A stretch of 64,000 bases of DNA from Limnephilus marmoratus. Taxonomy: Eukaryota > Arthropoda > Insecta > Trichoptera > Limnephilidae. Of the stretch, positions 41,420-54,900 are shown one piece after another. The DNA is taken from contig OU862912.1 in assembly GCA_917880885.1 (NCBI GenBank), forward strand, positions 48,843,117-48,907,116. Direction: 5' to 3'. Numbering within the stretch: position 1 is the stretch's first letter; each line of letters starts with the position of its first letter. Both the position numbers and the translations under genes were made by a program. The notes under the pieces are model-generated. The model saw only the letters and a program-made list of their open reading frames with translations. It did not search any database and was not told where the DNA came from.

Positions 41420-42268
41420 ATCTATGTACCGGTTTGTTCAGTACTGATCAACTGGTCAAGGGCGGTCCTTGATCCTTGCCTCATGGGTTTACTATTTAAA
41501 CTTATACAAAAGAATGAATGAATGACAAAATTTTAATCGGAATTGCAAAGCTGTGCGGACTTTTGTCGGACAGCTTTGAAAGTATTTTATTTAGTCATTG
41601 GTGTGTTGGCGTAAACACGAACTGATGATGGTCCGAGGTGGTCCGAGGTGAGTGGCGTGAGTGGTATGATGAATGGTATGGTGAGTGGCGTAAGTGATAT
41701 ATTCTATGGTCCAAGGTCCAAACACCCAAAAATGATAATCTCTTATATGTCAAAAAATATTTTACAAGAAAAAACTTATTTCCTAAATGATCACCTCGTA
41801 AGAAAACGTACATTTGACATGCCAATTGCCAATACTTAACAAAATAATATAACACTGATTTTAAGATTTACATAGCAACACTTTCTTGCGGATTTCTACC
41901 CCAAATTATGTTGACTGATGTGCCATCTGTATCTTCGAAAGCAAAACACTCGTAAATTAGATTTCCTAAATATTTTTAGAAGAACGATAAATTATTAATT
42001 AAAAGTACAAATTTTGCCATATTTATCAGTCACACAGTATCAATACGATAACAATTTAACGGAAACTGTTGTGCCCGTAATGGATCGAAGTTGAAAATAA
42101 AATTACAACGACGAAAATGTTTTTACGATAAATATAAAGAGGAAGCAAGTGAACATTGCAGTTATTGCAATACTTTTTAAAGTATGTAATAAAATATAAC
42201 TAACTCAAATGGTGTTCGATTAGATGTAGACAATGTTTTCATAATAAAATAGTGTTGTTTCTTCAAAA
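41420..42268. other. Region upstream of EFR3
   Basis: Nothing firm. 41630-41700 is an imperfect GTGAGTGGCGTAAGTGATAT-type repeat. 42350-42988 is single-copy looking and probably includes the EFR3 promoter and 5' UTR. Confidence 0.35.
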
Positions 42269-42353
42269 ATGTCATTCGTAATATGTTGTTTTGATTCGAA
42301 TGAATCCCATGACATCGTTGAAGCTATTGTGCAAAAGTGTACAGATCCAGGAT
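42269..42353 (+). CDS. Candidate alternative first exon (MSFVICCFDSNESHD...)
   Basis: An ATG in good context opens 28 codons: MSFVICCFDSNESHDIVEAI and then VQKCTDPG. It stops at a strong donor (GGAT|gtaagt) in the same phase as EFR3 exon 1. Splicing to exon 2 would stay open and add a Cys codon (T|GT). It could be an alternative EFR3 start, the first exon of another gene, or chance. No family is recognised. Confidence 0.25.
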
Positions 42354-42988
42354 GTAAGTATTTGCAAAATATGTCATACAGAATCTTTGAATAAGGCATT
42401 TCATTAAATTTGCTTGTCTTATCGATTAATATTTTCGTTTTCTTTTGGGTTGCCGCGGAAAATAAGTGTGGTCAGCGGCTTGTCTAAAAAATATTTATTT
42501 GATCGTACCTACCCAAGGGATAAAAATTATGTTTTTTCAATCGTTGTAAAGGCATTTTTTTAAATATCTAAGAAAATAAATAAGAACGACTTATTAATAT
42601 TCTAATTAATCGTTTATTTATAAAGTGATTCAATAATACACATCAGACGACTAAACGTGGCTGGTAATTTCAAACACAACAGCCTTACTCAACTATCAAA
42701 AGAATGGTAGACTACGGCTTTTGAGCTTGAGTTTTTTGACGCAAAGGTTAATGTCAAAAATATGACATATCTGCAAAAACTTCTCTGCGTCCTTTGAGTT
42801 TTTGGGTTTTTGGTAGTGTTTGGGCGTTTATTTGGTGCTTTTCACCAATTAAAACAGACTTTGACACATCAAAGGATTCTAACCAATGCAAATGACAATG
42901 TGAACATAAAATTAGTGACATCGCCCTACTGAAAGATGTTTCTCTTCTGAGTCATTTCTTGTTGTCTAGTGCAAATAACTGATTTAAA

Positions 42989-42998
42989 ATGTCTTTCG
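42989..42998 (+). CDS. EFR3: EFR3 exon 1 (micro-coding exon, MSFG)
   Basis: ATGTCTTTCG followed by consensus donor gtaagt. It ends one base into a codon, exactly the phase exon 2 needs (G|GT, Gly). The resulting MSFGCCGCC start fits the short Cys-rich N-termini of EFR3 proteins. About 300 bp of non-repetitive sequence upstream would be the 5' UTR and promoter. A rival first exon with the same phase lies at about 42269-42353. Confidence 0.68.
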
Positions 42999-45900
42999 GT
43001 AAGTAATTACAAACAATTTTTCTAGTTCTCTTTGCCGTGATTTATGTATTTGATGGGGGAGTAATTAAGATTCGATTCATTTTAGTTAATGTTTCATGTA
43101 GGTACTATATACTTGTAGTATACATTTCTTTTTGTAGATGAAACTTTTCACAGCTTTTACAGGGTCAGCTGGTCATATGTTTGACTCGTGACTAGTACAT
43201 ACAATGGTTAATCCTAGTGAATATTAAAATATAATAATTTACACAAAATGTACTGTAAATAATATACAGTATGAGGTACCACCTACCTAACCTACTTTTT
43301 CCTATAGACCTCTTTTATATTACATTACTTTTTGAAATATATTTTGTATACATTGATTAAATACCTTACATATAATTTAGGGAGGAATGCAGATCCTGCC
43401 AATGTCTGGAAATTTAATAAAAAGGCACTTTCTAGATGAGAAAAGTGTGGAGAAGCTGAATAAAAATAAAAGTTAAGGCTCGCTCGGCAAGATTGAGGGA
43501 GATACAGCTGTTTAAAGTATAAATAAAATTTCACTTCGTGAACCGATACTACGCCATTTTGTCACTGTTATGTTGGTATCCCAGACCTGATACAAATGAA
43601 GCTAGATACGATTGTAGCCGACTTCGTGGGATACATGAGGCGCGTAATTATGAAATTTGTCTAGCGGGCTTTTTTTCAACGATTTTTTGAACTGTTTTTC
43701 ACCTTCCAAATTAAAGTAACCTAACCTAAGGCTACGCTAAACATGGTTTGTGATACAAAAGAAAGTGCCCCTTTATAACGCCTACTCGCGTCAAGGCAAG
43801 AAAAACATCCCAGTTTTCAAGTAGTTTAGCGGCTACGCTAGGTTTGTGTAACATGGTTTGTGAATCAAAAGAAAGTGCCCCTTTATAACGCCTACTCGCG
43901 TCAAGGCAAGAAAAACATCCCAGTTTTCAAGTAGTTTAGCGGCTACGCTAGGTTTGTGTAACATGGTTTGTGATTCTGGCGTACAATCTCACAAGACGAA
44001 AGCTAATTTTAATTTTACGTAATCGAAATTTTGAATGAAATATTTTCCACTTCCCCCAATGCAAATAGTTGCCTTTTAATGTAATTAAAGTGAATCAAAA
44101 GGTTTTTTTAAAAAAAAATGCATATTAACCGTTGCCAGCGATCTCCAAAAATTACCTTTATTAATTCTGTTTTTGATAATTACGCGCCTTATTATTTATC
44201 CCACGAAGTCGGCTACAATCGTATCTAGCTTCGTTTGTATCAGGTCTGGGATACCAACATAACAGTGACAAAATGGCGTAGTATCGGTTCACGAAGTGAA
44301 ATTTTATTTATACTTTAAACGGCTGTATCTCCCTCAATTTTGCCGAGCGCGCCTTAATTTTTTTTTTATTCAGCTTCTCCACACTTTTCTCATCTAGAAA
44401 GTGCCTTTTTATTAAATTCCCAGACATTGGCAGGATCTGCATTTCACCCATAATTTATTAACATGACATTTTTCGTAAGTGACAATTGTTTTTTGCGAAA
44501 TTATGTTTTTATTTATTTCTTATTTTATATGTTCAATAATATTGTTATTGAATTTATAAAAAAATGTTTGTTTATAAACAAGTTCTGCCGTGTAATTATT
44601 ATTACCCGTGACAGCTGTTTCGCCTTCTGAAGGCATTATCAAGCTGTCACGCGTAAAAATAATTACACAGCAGAACTTGTTTATAAACAAACTGTTTTTA
44701 TGAATTGAATAATAATAATAATAATAATTGGACAATTTATAGAGCGCCGTTTTTGTGAAAAATCACCTCAAGGGCGCTTAATAATATTTTTGATTTTGTA
44801 AAATTATAAAAAAATATAATATTAAATTGGAGTTCTACAAATTAAACTTAATAACAATTAAAAAAAAATGCAGATTGAACCACCTTACCATATAACGTAC
44901 CATATAGGTATATACTTTTTATGTATGGTACGTTACATACCATATACTTTTTTTATAAAAGATGTATAATCACCAGTATTTTCACCAGACTAGCTCCTTA
45001 TGTGCAGAGAAAGGATTTTTTTGTTCGTGCCTGTCGGCTACTGCGGCGCACAACTGGTCTAAACGGCCACCATCTTTGATCGGAGCCAGAATGTAACAAA
45101 TAAGTTTGCAGAAAGATGAAATGCAAAACTCTTAGGCGGTTCTTCACAGGGGGACGGTCCCTGCCAGATATTCCTCAAACCTGCTAAAAGAAAAAAAAGT
45201 CGATGCTTTTTTTGCACCAATATGAATGAATTCTATAAACATAAAAGCAATGAACATTTGCAGAAATATCTACAGTTCATCCCCCCTGAAGTTATAATGA
45301 TTATAATTTAAAAAAAATTATAATTTTTATTCATTATTTACCTAATGCAAATCTAAAAACGACTTAAAAAATACCTATAAAAAGTTGACAATGTGGGCGT
45401 ATATTAATTACGTGAGCTGAAAAGGTGGGGGGGAGGAAAAATTATCTCACCAAGGGGGGGGAGGGGGGGGGGGTCTAGATTGGAAGAAAAACTGCTCAAG
45501 TAATTAATGTTATTAGATTTCTTACAATCAAACTGATTGATCAGATTTGTAAGACATAAGATAAAATATTGTACAATTAAGAAATGAATAAACATATTCT
45601 ATATTTTCCCTTAACCGACTGCATAGTGTATATGTATGCCGGTGGGGCAACTGTCGGAGGATCAAGTGTCATGAAATCCTAACTAGAACTAGTCACCCGC
45701 CGCGTAAATCGTGACAGTCCTTTGATGCATTTCTCAGTGCGCAGAGCCTTGCATGCAGAACAATCAGAGATGTCTCTTCCGGCATTTGGGTAGATTCTTT
45801 GCTTTCTCGATCGTAAGCAATCCTCGAAACCGCGCACGGTGCATGTGAATTTCAAATACCGAGGGGACAGTTTATTAAATGCCGTATTGCTAAATAATAC

Positions 45901-48900
45901 TGAACCGTTTGTTTAGTTCGAGAAAGTTACATGGTTTCGAACAGTAATCATGCGCATTCAAATTAAGTTTGAAAATAATCTTGCAAGATATTGCATTATT
46001 TTTGTTACGCTGTAATATAAATTGATATATATGTACATACAGAAATTTTAATTTATTTTGTGTTTAGACATCAGATTAGGTGCATGCCTTGTCCATGAAC
46101 ATTTTTATTTGAACAATTTTATATTATATTCTCCGGATAGTGAGATTTCAGTACAGTACACTTAAAAAAATGTAGGTCCCCACCATCGGAGAAGTTCTGG
46201 AGTAATTCAACAGCACTTATCTATGCTCAGTCAACTACATACTAAAAATGACCGAAAACAGTGTAGTTGTACATAACACAGTATTTCAGATAATTTATTT
46301 ATTTATTTACCTCCTAGTAGGTTTTTACATAAAATAGAATAATTTTACCTACCAATAAAATTTATATTTTGTTTCCATCGATGCCTGGAATCCATTATGA
46401 GAGAGCTAGCTCTTTCGCCCTTTTAGTTTCCGTTTCGCGCGTGTTTATTCCCTATATTTGCCCTTTTTTTTTATTCGACTTGCCACATTTTCTCTCTGCT
46501 GGCAACACTAGTGACGCGCATCTCATGAAAATACAGTTGTGTTAATCACCCGTCTGCACCGGATTTTACCAAAAACACCCCTTTTTTTACATTAGCTCCA
46601 CACGTGAGGCCCTGAGAAAATAATTCTCCTCAGAGCCTATGTCATCTTTGTGAAGGATCTTTTTAGGGAAAGGAAGGAGAGGAAGTTCTGGGAAGGAAAA
46701 AGATATGAGGGTAGAAAACTGGAGGTCAACATGTTCAGGAGTGACGAACGTATGAATCCATACCACCCGCTGAGTTGCAAGGCGATGGGTCGAGAGCAAA
46801 GGTATTCAAATATAAAAGAGATATGCTATGGTGTCCACACAACTGTCGGCGGACTACGACCTAATTAGAGTAGTTTGCATACGACAAGAATTTGTTCATT
46901 TCATTGATTTTTTGAAGGTGTCATTAGTATTGGTTTACAATATAGTTTGAATGGAAAGAATTCGTTCATTTAGTTTAACGTTCGTTTGGTTTATTCGTTA
47001 ATTATTCGTTCATTTAGTTTATTTGTTAATTGGTAAAAAATATCAGTAACACCCCGAAGCGCAGTCCCACCTAGTAAAAACTGCAGATAGCACATCTACT
47101 TATATTTCAATATCTTTGGTCGAGAGGGTCCAGCTGGAGAGGTGTGTGTGAAAAAGTGTCCCTCAACCAGTCTTTCCCGATTCGGTCCGCCCACCGCTGG
47201 GCAAAACAGCCGCCGCCAAGACCTAGACAAACCTCACCCCATGAACCCGAGCACCCCTGTTAAGTCACCAAATATAGCAAACCATTTTGGGTGACCTATG
47301 GTAGGGGTGTTGGTTATCCTATAAATGGTTCCCGGTGGGCAAATTGAAATAAACGACCGGCCGTGCAAGGCGTGAACGCATTTTTTTTTTTTTACGTGAG
47401 CTCCACACAGGAGGCCCTGAGGAAAATAATTTCCCACAGGGCCTATGACATTTTTGGGGATGCTGTGTGGAGGTTTTTTCTTTAGGAAAGAAAGGAGAGG
47501 AAGGTTCTGGGAAGGAAAAAGGTTTAAGGGGTGGGTAGGAATCTGGGGTTCAGTGTGTCCTGGTCATCCGCCTGCAAGACCTAGACAAACCTTACCCCAT
47601 GAACCCGGGCACCCCTGCTAAATCACCAAACATAGCGAACCACTTGGGGTGACCTATGGCAGAGGTGTTGGTTATCCAATAAAGGTTCCCGGGGCGGCGG
47701 TACCCATTCCCGCCTCCCAAATTGAATATAGATCTGAATATATTTAACTCATTCAGAATCTAAAAGTAGTGTAACTAAACTTACCATTAATGATTCTTCC
47801 TTTCTACCTACTGTTAAATTAAAATTTATGTTAAATTAAATGCACCTTCCAGAAATTGCATGCTGCTTAATATTATATAGAGTACCTACCTAACTTTATT
47901 TTATTTAAAAAAAAAGTTACATAGGAATATTGTAGTTCATTATTATAAATTTGAAAACATTTTCACTCCACTTTCAATTGTTCCTAATTTGACTTAACAA
48001 TAATATCTGTAAATTCACATTCATTTTAATAAAATGGGTTTAGTTTGTTACTGTTATCTTCGATATTGTCTGCAAATAATATTTAATTTATTTTTTATGT
48101 ATTTATCAATTAATGTTTAATTGTTTTACCTGTGAACTGTCCTTGTAATATTATGTCAACCCCCCAAAGAATATCATTAATCGCCTTGCTGTGTAAGTAA
48201 TTATTCTATACACCGTGTAAAAGTTGAAAGTAATGCCTGTGTCAGATCTTGCTATACGCATCAAGTGTTTTTTGGGCGTGGCCTAAACAGATTATATGTA
48301 GCAGAGTCACACGAAGCTATTTATATTTCTCTCCCTGTACAGATTCGTACAAAGAAATGATATTATTTATGCATTGAACCGCTTACTAGTTAATATGGAA
48401 TTTTTTTATCCAAACAATTAGATTTAGCTTTATTATTACGAAAAATGAGTATGTCGGGGGAGACAAAAAAATATGCATTTAACATTTTAATTTTGTTAAA
48501 ATTAATTCACTTACGCGGTAATGCCATTGTTATATTCATCGTTTTTATTTAACATTTCACCCCTCAAGGGACAGCGTTTTTTGGAAAAATCGCGCGGAAA
48601 TTACCTTAAGAACAAGAATGGAGGAAGCTATTCTGACCTTTTCCTTGGTACAGTTTCTTTATAAAAAAAATTTAAAATCGCATCCAAATTATTTGAATCA
48701 ATATTCTTTTTTGAAATTTGTTCCGCCCGCAATTCCGCATCTCTGGCAAATGACAGGTTCATAGACAATCAATCAATGCTGCCAATCATAGAAAAAATAT
48801 TATTGCCATGCAAAACAATAATTTATTCAGATAATGTATTATTGACAAGTTTGTATCTGTATTTATAATAGCAGAACATGGAAAGAAATGTATGTATTAG

Positions 48901-51900
48901 AATTACTACACATACCCGCTAATAAACCCTGCTTTGCCAAACAAACCATTCAAAACATGGGATGTGACATGCAGCTTTTGTAGTTTGAACATCAATCCAA
49001 TAATTCGAAGTAGGTATTTTTTTGTTTTTATTTTGACGAGAATTTATTTTATAAGATTGGTACTTCCGAAAATGTCATATTTGATTGTCTATTAGTTAAA
49101 AAAACTAATATTCCGTATTATCCATGCATCAAACTTCGACAACACAAACGTTCCGTATTATCCGTGAGGTGGACTCTATGCATATTTACCGAAATGATAT
49201 TCCGTGCTCTCTACCCCTAAGGATATTCTAGAGGGGGATTGGGATCATTTTCAAATATTGTCCGGCTATCAGATCACGGTATATCATCTAGGTCACATCC
49301 ACACTTATAGCATATCATTTGTCTGGCGTGACAGTTCTGTATGGGATTGTGAGGCGAACGATATGGTGATATAGGCTACTCCCAAAAAACGCTTTGAGCT
49401 TATAGCGTAGTGTGACAGTATTGTAAAGATTTTTTTCAAATTACTCATCACTATTTTTTTCTTAAAACAAGTTATTGCTGTAAATAAATACAAAGTGATG
49501 TAATTGTAAATAATAATGCTTTTTAATTGAGTAAATGAACTTCGTCAGCGTGTTACAGGGTTGCATGCTGGCATTAAATATCAATTATCTAACCGCTAAT
49601 GCACCAAGGCTGCAAGGCCGTTGTTATAAACGGTGTTGCTCTTTTTAGGTTCATGTCTAACAAGTATGGTAGGTCCGGCAATTATGCAAAATATAGACCT
49701 GTACAAGTGCTGCCAATCCTTACTTTGTAATATTATATTATGACAGGATAATTATGGCGTTTACGTTACAAGTCCGGATACTAATAAGGAAATTAACCAA
49801 AAATCCTAGATGTGACCAAATCTTTTTTTGATTTTCGGTCCAATCAGTTGAATGGTTAGCAACGCATAATTTCATGATGCTGGAACTCAATATTGTATAT
49901 AGAAACCATCGAATCCCCAAAGTGTCATCATAATCGGATGAATGGTTTAGCAACGCATACATTTCATAAATATGCATATAAGCATATTTTGATTTTTATA
50001 TATATAGATTAAAATTAGAAACAGAAAAGGATTCGGTCGCATCTAGGAATTGAACCCAGGACCTTAGCCAAATTATGCTAAGTTGCTAACCAAACGTTGC
50101 TAACCATTCAACCGAAACTTTGGGGATTTGATGTGTGCATGCCTGCGATGGTTTCTGTATATACTGGTGAGCTCTGGCATTACAAAATTTGTGAAAAAAA
50201 ATTGCAATAGGAGGCACTCGAGTTGTTTGAAAACTGAATGTACCAGGACTGAATTTATGGAATGCGGAAGGGGGGAGGGGAACTTGGAAGGGGGGTTCGC
50301 GGGACGGGGAAAGCGGGAGAGGGGAGTGGGGAGAAGGAAGGCGGAGCGGGAAAGTGTGAGGGGAAGGGGACGCGGAAGGGGAACGGAACCAAAGGGAATG
50401 GACACACAGGGAGAAACAATTTCGGGTAAAGTTCGGTTTAGGGGCGGCATTCCTAGATAATAAAACTAGTTATTTTTATACTAACTATGGGCCGGAAAAT
50501 CCGAATCTGAAAGAATTAGGCGTCGGCAAGCAATATTAACTGAATTACACGACTTTAAAATTTTCTATACACACACAGGAAAACAATCCATTTTGAACGC
50601 ATTCTGACACTACAAGTCATAGAAAAACAAGAAAGATGTTACACCACATAAAATTAAGTGTTGCCATTAAGCAATAATATCAATAACTAATTTAAGTAAT
50701 TATTTTTTATAAATTTTACTCACTTTTGTATCACAAACCATGTTACATAAACCTAGCGTAGCGGCTAAACTACTTAAAAACTGGGATGTTTTCTTGCCTT
50801 GACGCGAGTAGGCGCTATGAAGGGGGCACTTTCTTTTCTATCACAAACCATGTTACACAAACCTAGCGTAGCCGCTAAACTACTTGAAAACTGGGATTTT
50901 TTGCCTTGACGCGAGTAGGCGCTATGAAGGGGGCACTTTCTTTTCTATCACAAACCATGTTACACAAACCTAGCGTAGCCGCTAAACTACTTGAAAACTG
51001 GGATGTTTTCTTGCCTTGACGCGAGTAGGCGCTACAAAGGGGCACTTTCTTTTCTATCACAAACCATGTACATTGATATTGGTGACCGGTGTACGTCACA
51101 ACTTTTTAAGACTACGAATTTTTATACTTTTGGTCTAAGAATACGGCTGTTGAGATAGTCATAATTCATCAGGTTAATGTGTTATGTTATGAATTATCAT
51201 GTGAGGAAGTATCGTGTCGGAAAGTTTTACTTTATTGATATTATTGCTTAACCTTTCAAAGGCCAGGAACGCGCCCGCGCGCGAGACTGGAATTTCAAAA
51301 AAGAATATTAATTCAAATAATTTGGATGCGATTTTAAATTTTTTGTATAAAGAAACTGTACCAAGGAAAAAGTCAGAATAGCTTCCTCCATTCTTGTTCT
51401 TAAGGTAATTTCCAAAAATTTTTCCAAAAAACCCTGGCCCTTGACAGGTTAATGGCAACACTTAATTTTATGTGGTGTAACATCTTTCTTGTTTTTCTAT
51501 GACTTGTACTGTCAATGCATTCAAAATGGCTTGTTTTCCTGTGTGTGTATAGAAAATTTTAAAGTCGTGTAATTCAGTTAATATTGCTTGCCGACGTCTA
51601 ATTCTTTCAGATTCAGATTTTCCGGCCCATAGTTAGTATAAAAATAACTAGTTTTATTATCTAGGAACGCCGCCCCTAAACCGAATTTTTTCCACAATTT
51701 CTTTATTAAGTGGCATAGCCGGAAACCGCTAGTTTACTAATAAAATAGCTGACCGAAATGTGCTATGCTCTAAATTTTGTAAGATTATTACCAATGTTGT
51801 GTATTGAAAAAAAAGGCATTATGTATTATATGCAGTAACCTGTATTCATATTAAAACAATTCCATAGAATAAATACTTTAAGTGCATTTGTAGTGTCAAT

Positions 51901-54900
51901 TTTTTTTTGAGTCACTGGAATTTGCTTAGAGTATGGCCTTTAATTGAATAAGTTGCATTATCAGTAATAAGTATCAAATTCATCAATTTCAGTTCAATGT
52001 CAAATATTAGGAGAAGTACCTACTTATCTACTTACAATAAATTTTTGTTATACTTATTAATATTAATTATGTACTTGATAGATAACAAGTCACCTACGCT
52101 AATATGTACGCATTCTTTTTATTCTTTCAGTATTTAAAAATGCATAGTTTTCAGAGTAGGAATGTGCATAGCTAATAATAATCAGTCATTAGGTTACTTT
52201 TGGTCAAACAGATTTCGCATCGGTTACATAACACTTGTACTGAAAATGTACCATAACTTTTTATTAGGACCTTAGCGAAATAAAATTATAAACAATTTTT
52301 TCCTTAGATTTTCATGAACTCCCCGGAGTTTTGCGGTCCTACCCTGAAATATCTTTACATAGTTTAAAATGAAGTCGCTTCTGCTGTTTGTGCGCTTAGA
52401 TCATTTAAACTACGCATCGGATTTTCATGCGGTTTTCACCAATAGATAGAGTGATTCATGAGGAAGGTTTTTGTAGGTGTTGTGTAAATTGGTTGAAATA
52501 TATTATAATATATCTGGCTAAGCGGCAGCGGACAGCCGGCAGAGGGCTGGCAAACAGGCGGTGTGGATTTGATTTATCAGATGACGTTGGTTATAAAGGT
52601 TGGGTAATGGCGTGGCGTTGTGTATCGTTAGCCACAGCATCATGTGGCCGGGTCTGCTAGTGTTGTATATGTTTTTATAAAAATTTACTCAGTATAAACT
52701 TAGATATTTAGTACTTATTTCAGGGCCAGCCATATGTGGACGCAATTGGATCAGTTCGCTCCGGGCGCCATTTGCCAAGGCCCTGATAATACCTAACACT
52801 TAACACATCACCCATGAGCTTATTTTTTATAAAATCGGCACCACACAAAAATATGAATCATCCAAATACTATTGATTACAGTGATCTAGGTGTCCACTCA
52901 GCGCCGGCTCTTAGCCAAAAGGCGTTTGGCACTAGTAAAAACTTAAAGGGTGCTGTATTAGATGTTAGATATCAGTATGATATATAACATCTAATATAGC
53001 ACTTGCTTCTACTTATTTTAACAATGGGCGCCAAAATTTGGGCGCCACCGTTTGGCTAAGGGCCGGCCCTGACTTATTTTATACAGCTCACAGAAGCTGC
53101 GTGCTTAAACTGTAATTATAATCATCTGTTTACAAATTGCGTTTATTATTTACTGAAGAGTCCAAAGGAAGGGCATTTGATCACTACCTATACAAACACT
53201 TGAAATAATTACTACTTCAGGTCAAAGTTTGCACTGTTTATGTTCTGTCCCCATAATATTATTAATTTGTATCCAATAATATCAGTTGCAGCTTTAATGG
53301 TAATCCTACTACAATACTGGTGATATTAACGTTGAGCGTTTATCTCCTCGCTCAGTTTATGATAAAGCAATATCTGATAAGCAGAAAGACTTAATCGAGG
53401 AATGGAATGAATGTATTCAATGGTTGATTTGGAATCTGTCCTATCAATCACAAACTTGACACTGAATGAAACGGCAGTTACTTTAAACAATTTGCCGAGT
53501 GCATAAATTTCGAGATTATCTAAATTAACTCGATAAATTTAGAAATAACGTGATTTATATTCAAATACTTGATATTTTTTAAAACTATTTTACTAATTAA
53601 TGTCTGAGATTATCGAGAGTGGTTATAAAATTTGATCAAGATTTCTTTTTACTGTGATGGTTTTCTCCAAGTGTTAATAACGTGATCAACAGTGACGATA
53701 AATAATTCTTGGTACAAATAACAAGTGATCTCTGATCGTTATTTTTTTTATCCATCAGTTTTGGCTAAAATTATTTTATCTTTATAGTTGGGATTAAGAT
53801 GCCAAGTTTATTTCTCAGTGATTATGGACTTAAGGTCCACTAATTGTTTAAAATTCTGTGTAAAATTGTTCCTGTATATTTGAAAAGATACTCTTCTTTT
53901 ATTCTGCAGTATGACATGTAGTCGTTTTTGCTTTTATTTTGCAAAAATTGTTTATTTAACATGTGAGTAATTTGTATACAGTTAGTTATTAATCTATTTC
54001 TAAAATCATTTCATATTTCTGATTTCAACCTTGACGCACCTAAATATAAATGATAAATGTGGATTGTTGATACGTTGCCAATAATTATCCAGTGCAAATT
54101 ATAATGTATTTAGTAAATTTAAATGGAAAGGACACAAGGTTGCCCTGTGTACCTTAAAATTTAGCCATTTTCTCTTGGCTTTATAATTAATAAAAAAATA
54201 TTTGATAATCTTCCCAGGTTAAGAAATAAATACATAGGTAAACTGTATGTATGTCAAAATAGTTTTCAATTAAATTCGTTATTCTTCCTTGACATAATTG
54301 ATTTTGATAATTGTATTTTTTCAACGAGTACTTAACTTGACAATACTGGAAAATTAAGTTTTATCTATGACACTTAAAATTCAAGGGTGTCTGCCAATAG
54401 AATCCACTAAAAATCTAGTAAATAATTTTGTAGAATTACTGCACTAGTTTATTCACTTACAGTACATTTGAACAGACTACAAGGGATGTTTTATGCAGTA
54501 CTTTGATTTCTGTATGTTGCTATCCGATGTGTATTGTCTTTGTGATGTGATTGCCTTGTTTGCCTTCGAGACTTGGAAAGAGTTCAGTTTAAATAGGCCT
54601 TATGATGTACACTGAAGTCTTTTGTTTCATTTTTGTTGGTTGATCTCTGCGCGAGGGCCAATCTTACCCAAATGCAACTCACACTCGTGTCGGCTTAGGC
54701 TGATGTGTCTGATAGATTGGTTGAGCCTATTTGTATAAATATTGCAAACGTTAGGGACAGAAAATTGGGTCCATATTATTGTTGAAATGAAATGGCGAAG
54801 GCTTATAAAAAAAATCAACCCATAAAAGCAAAGTTTTTTTTACTATAATGCATCTATTTTTATTATGTAGTGAGACAATTTTGACTTTCCGCCACAGTCC

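Larger units (their letters stand above)
50431..51694. mobile_element. Foldback element family G with long arms and minisatellite core
   Basis: Arms 50431-50686 and 51232-51694 are near-perfect inverted copies (TTCGGTTTAGGGGCGGC outermost) once the 197-bp MITE in the right arm is removed. The core has three 110-bp units. Non-coding. Different ends from family F though it shares the core repeat. Confidence 0.85.

Noticed and set aside
50030..50105. Functional tRNA gene
   Set aside because: A and B boxes are present but the cloverleaf arms do not pair properly and the sequence is embedded in a repeat; treated as SINE-like.
50100..50460. Pro-rich and Gly/Arg-rich open frames on both strands
   Set aside because: Same G-rich repeat; frames stay open by composition only.
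52722..52792. CAGGGCC...GGCCCTG as a small hAT MITE
   Set aside because: Only seven bases pair at the ends and no 8-bp duplication is seen.
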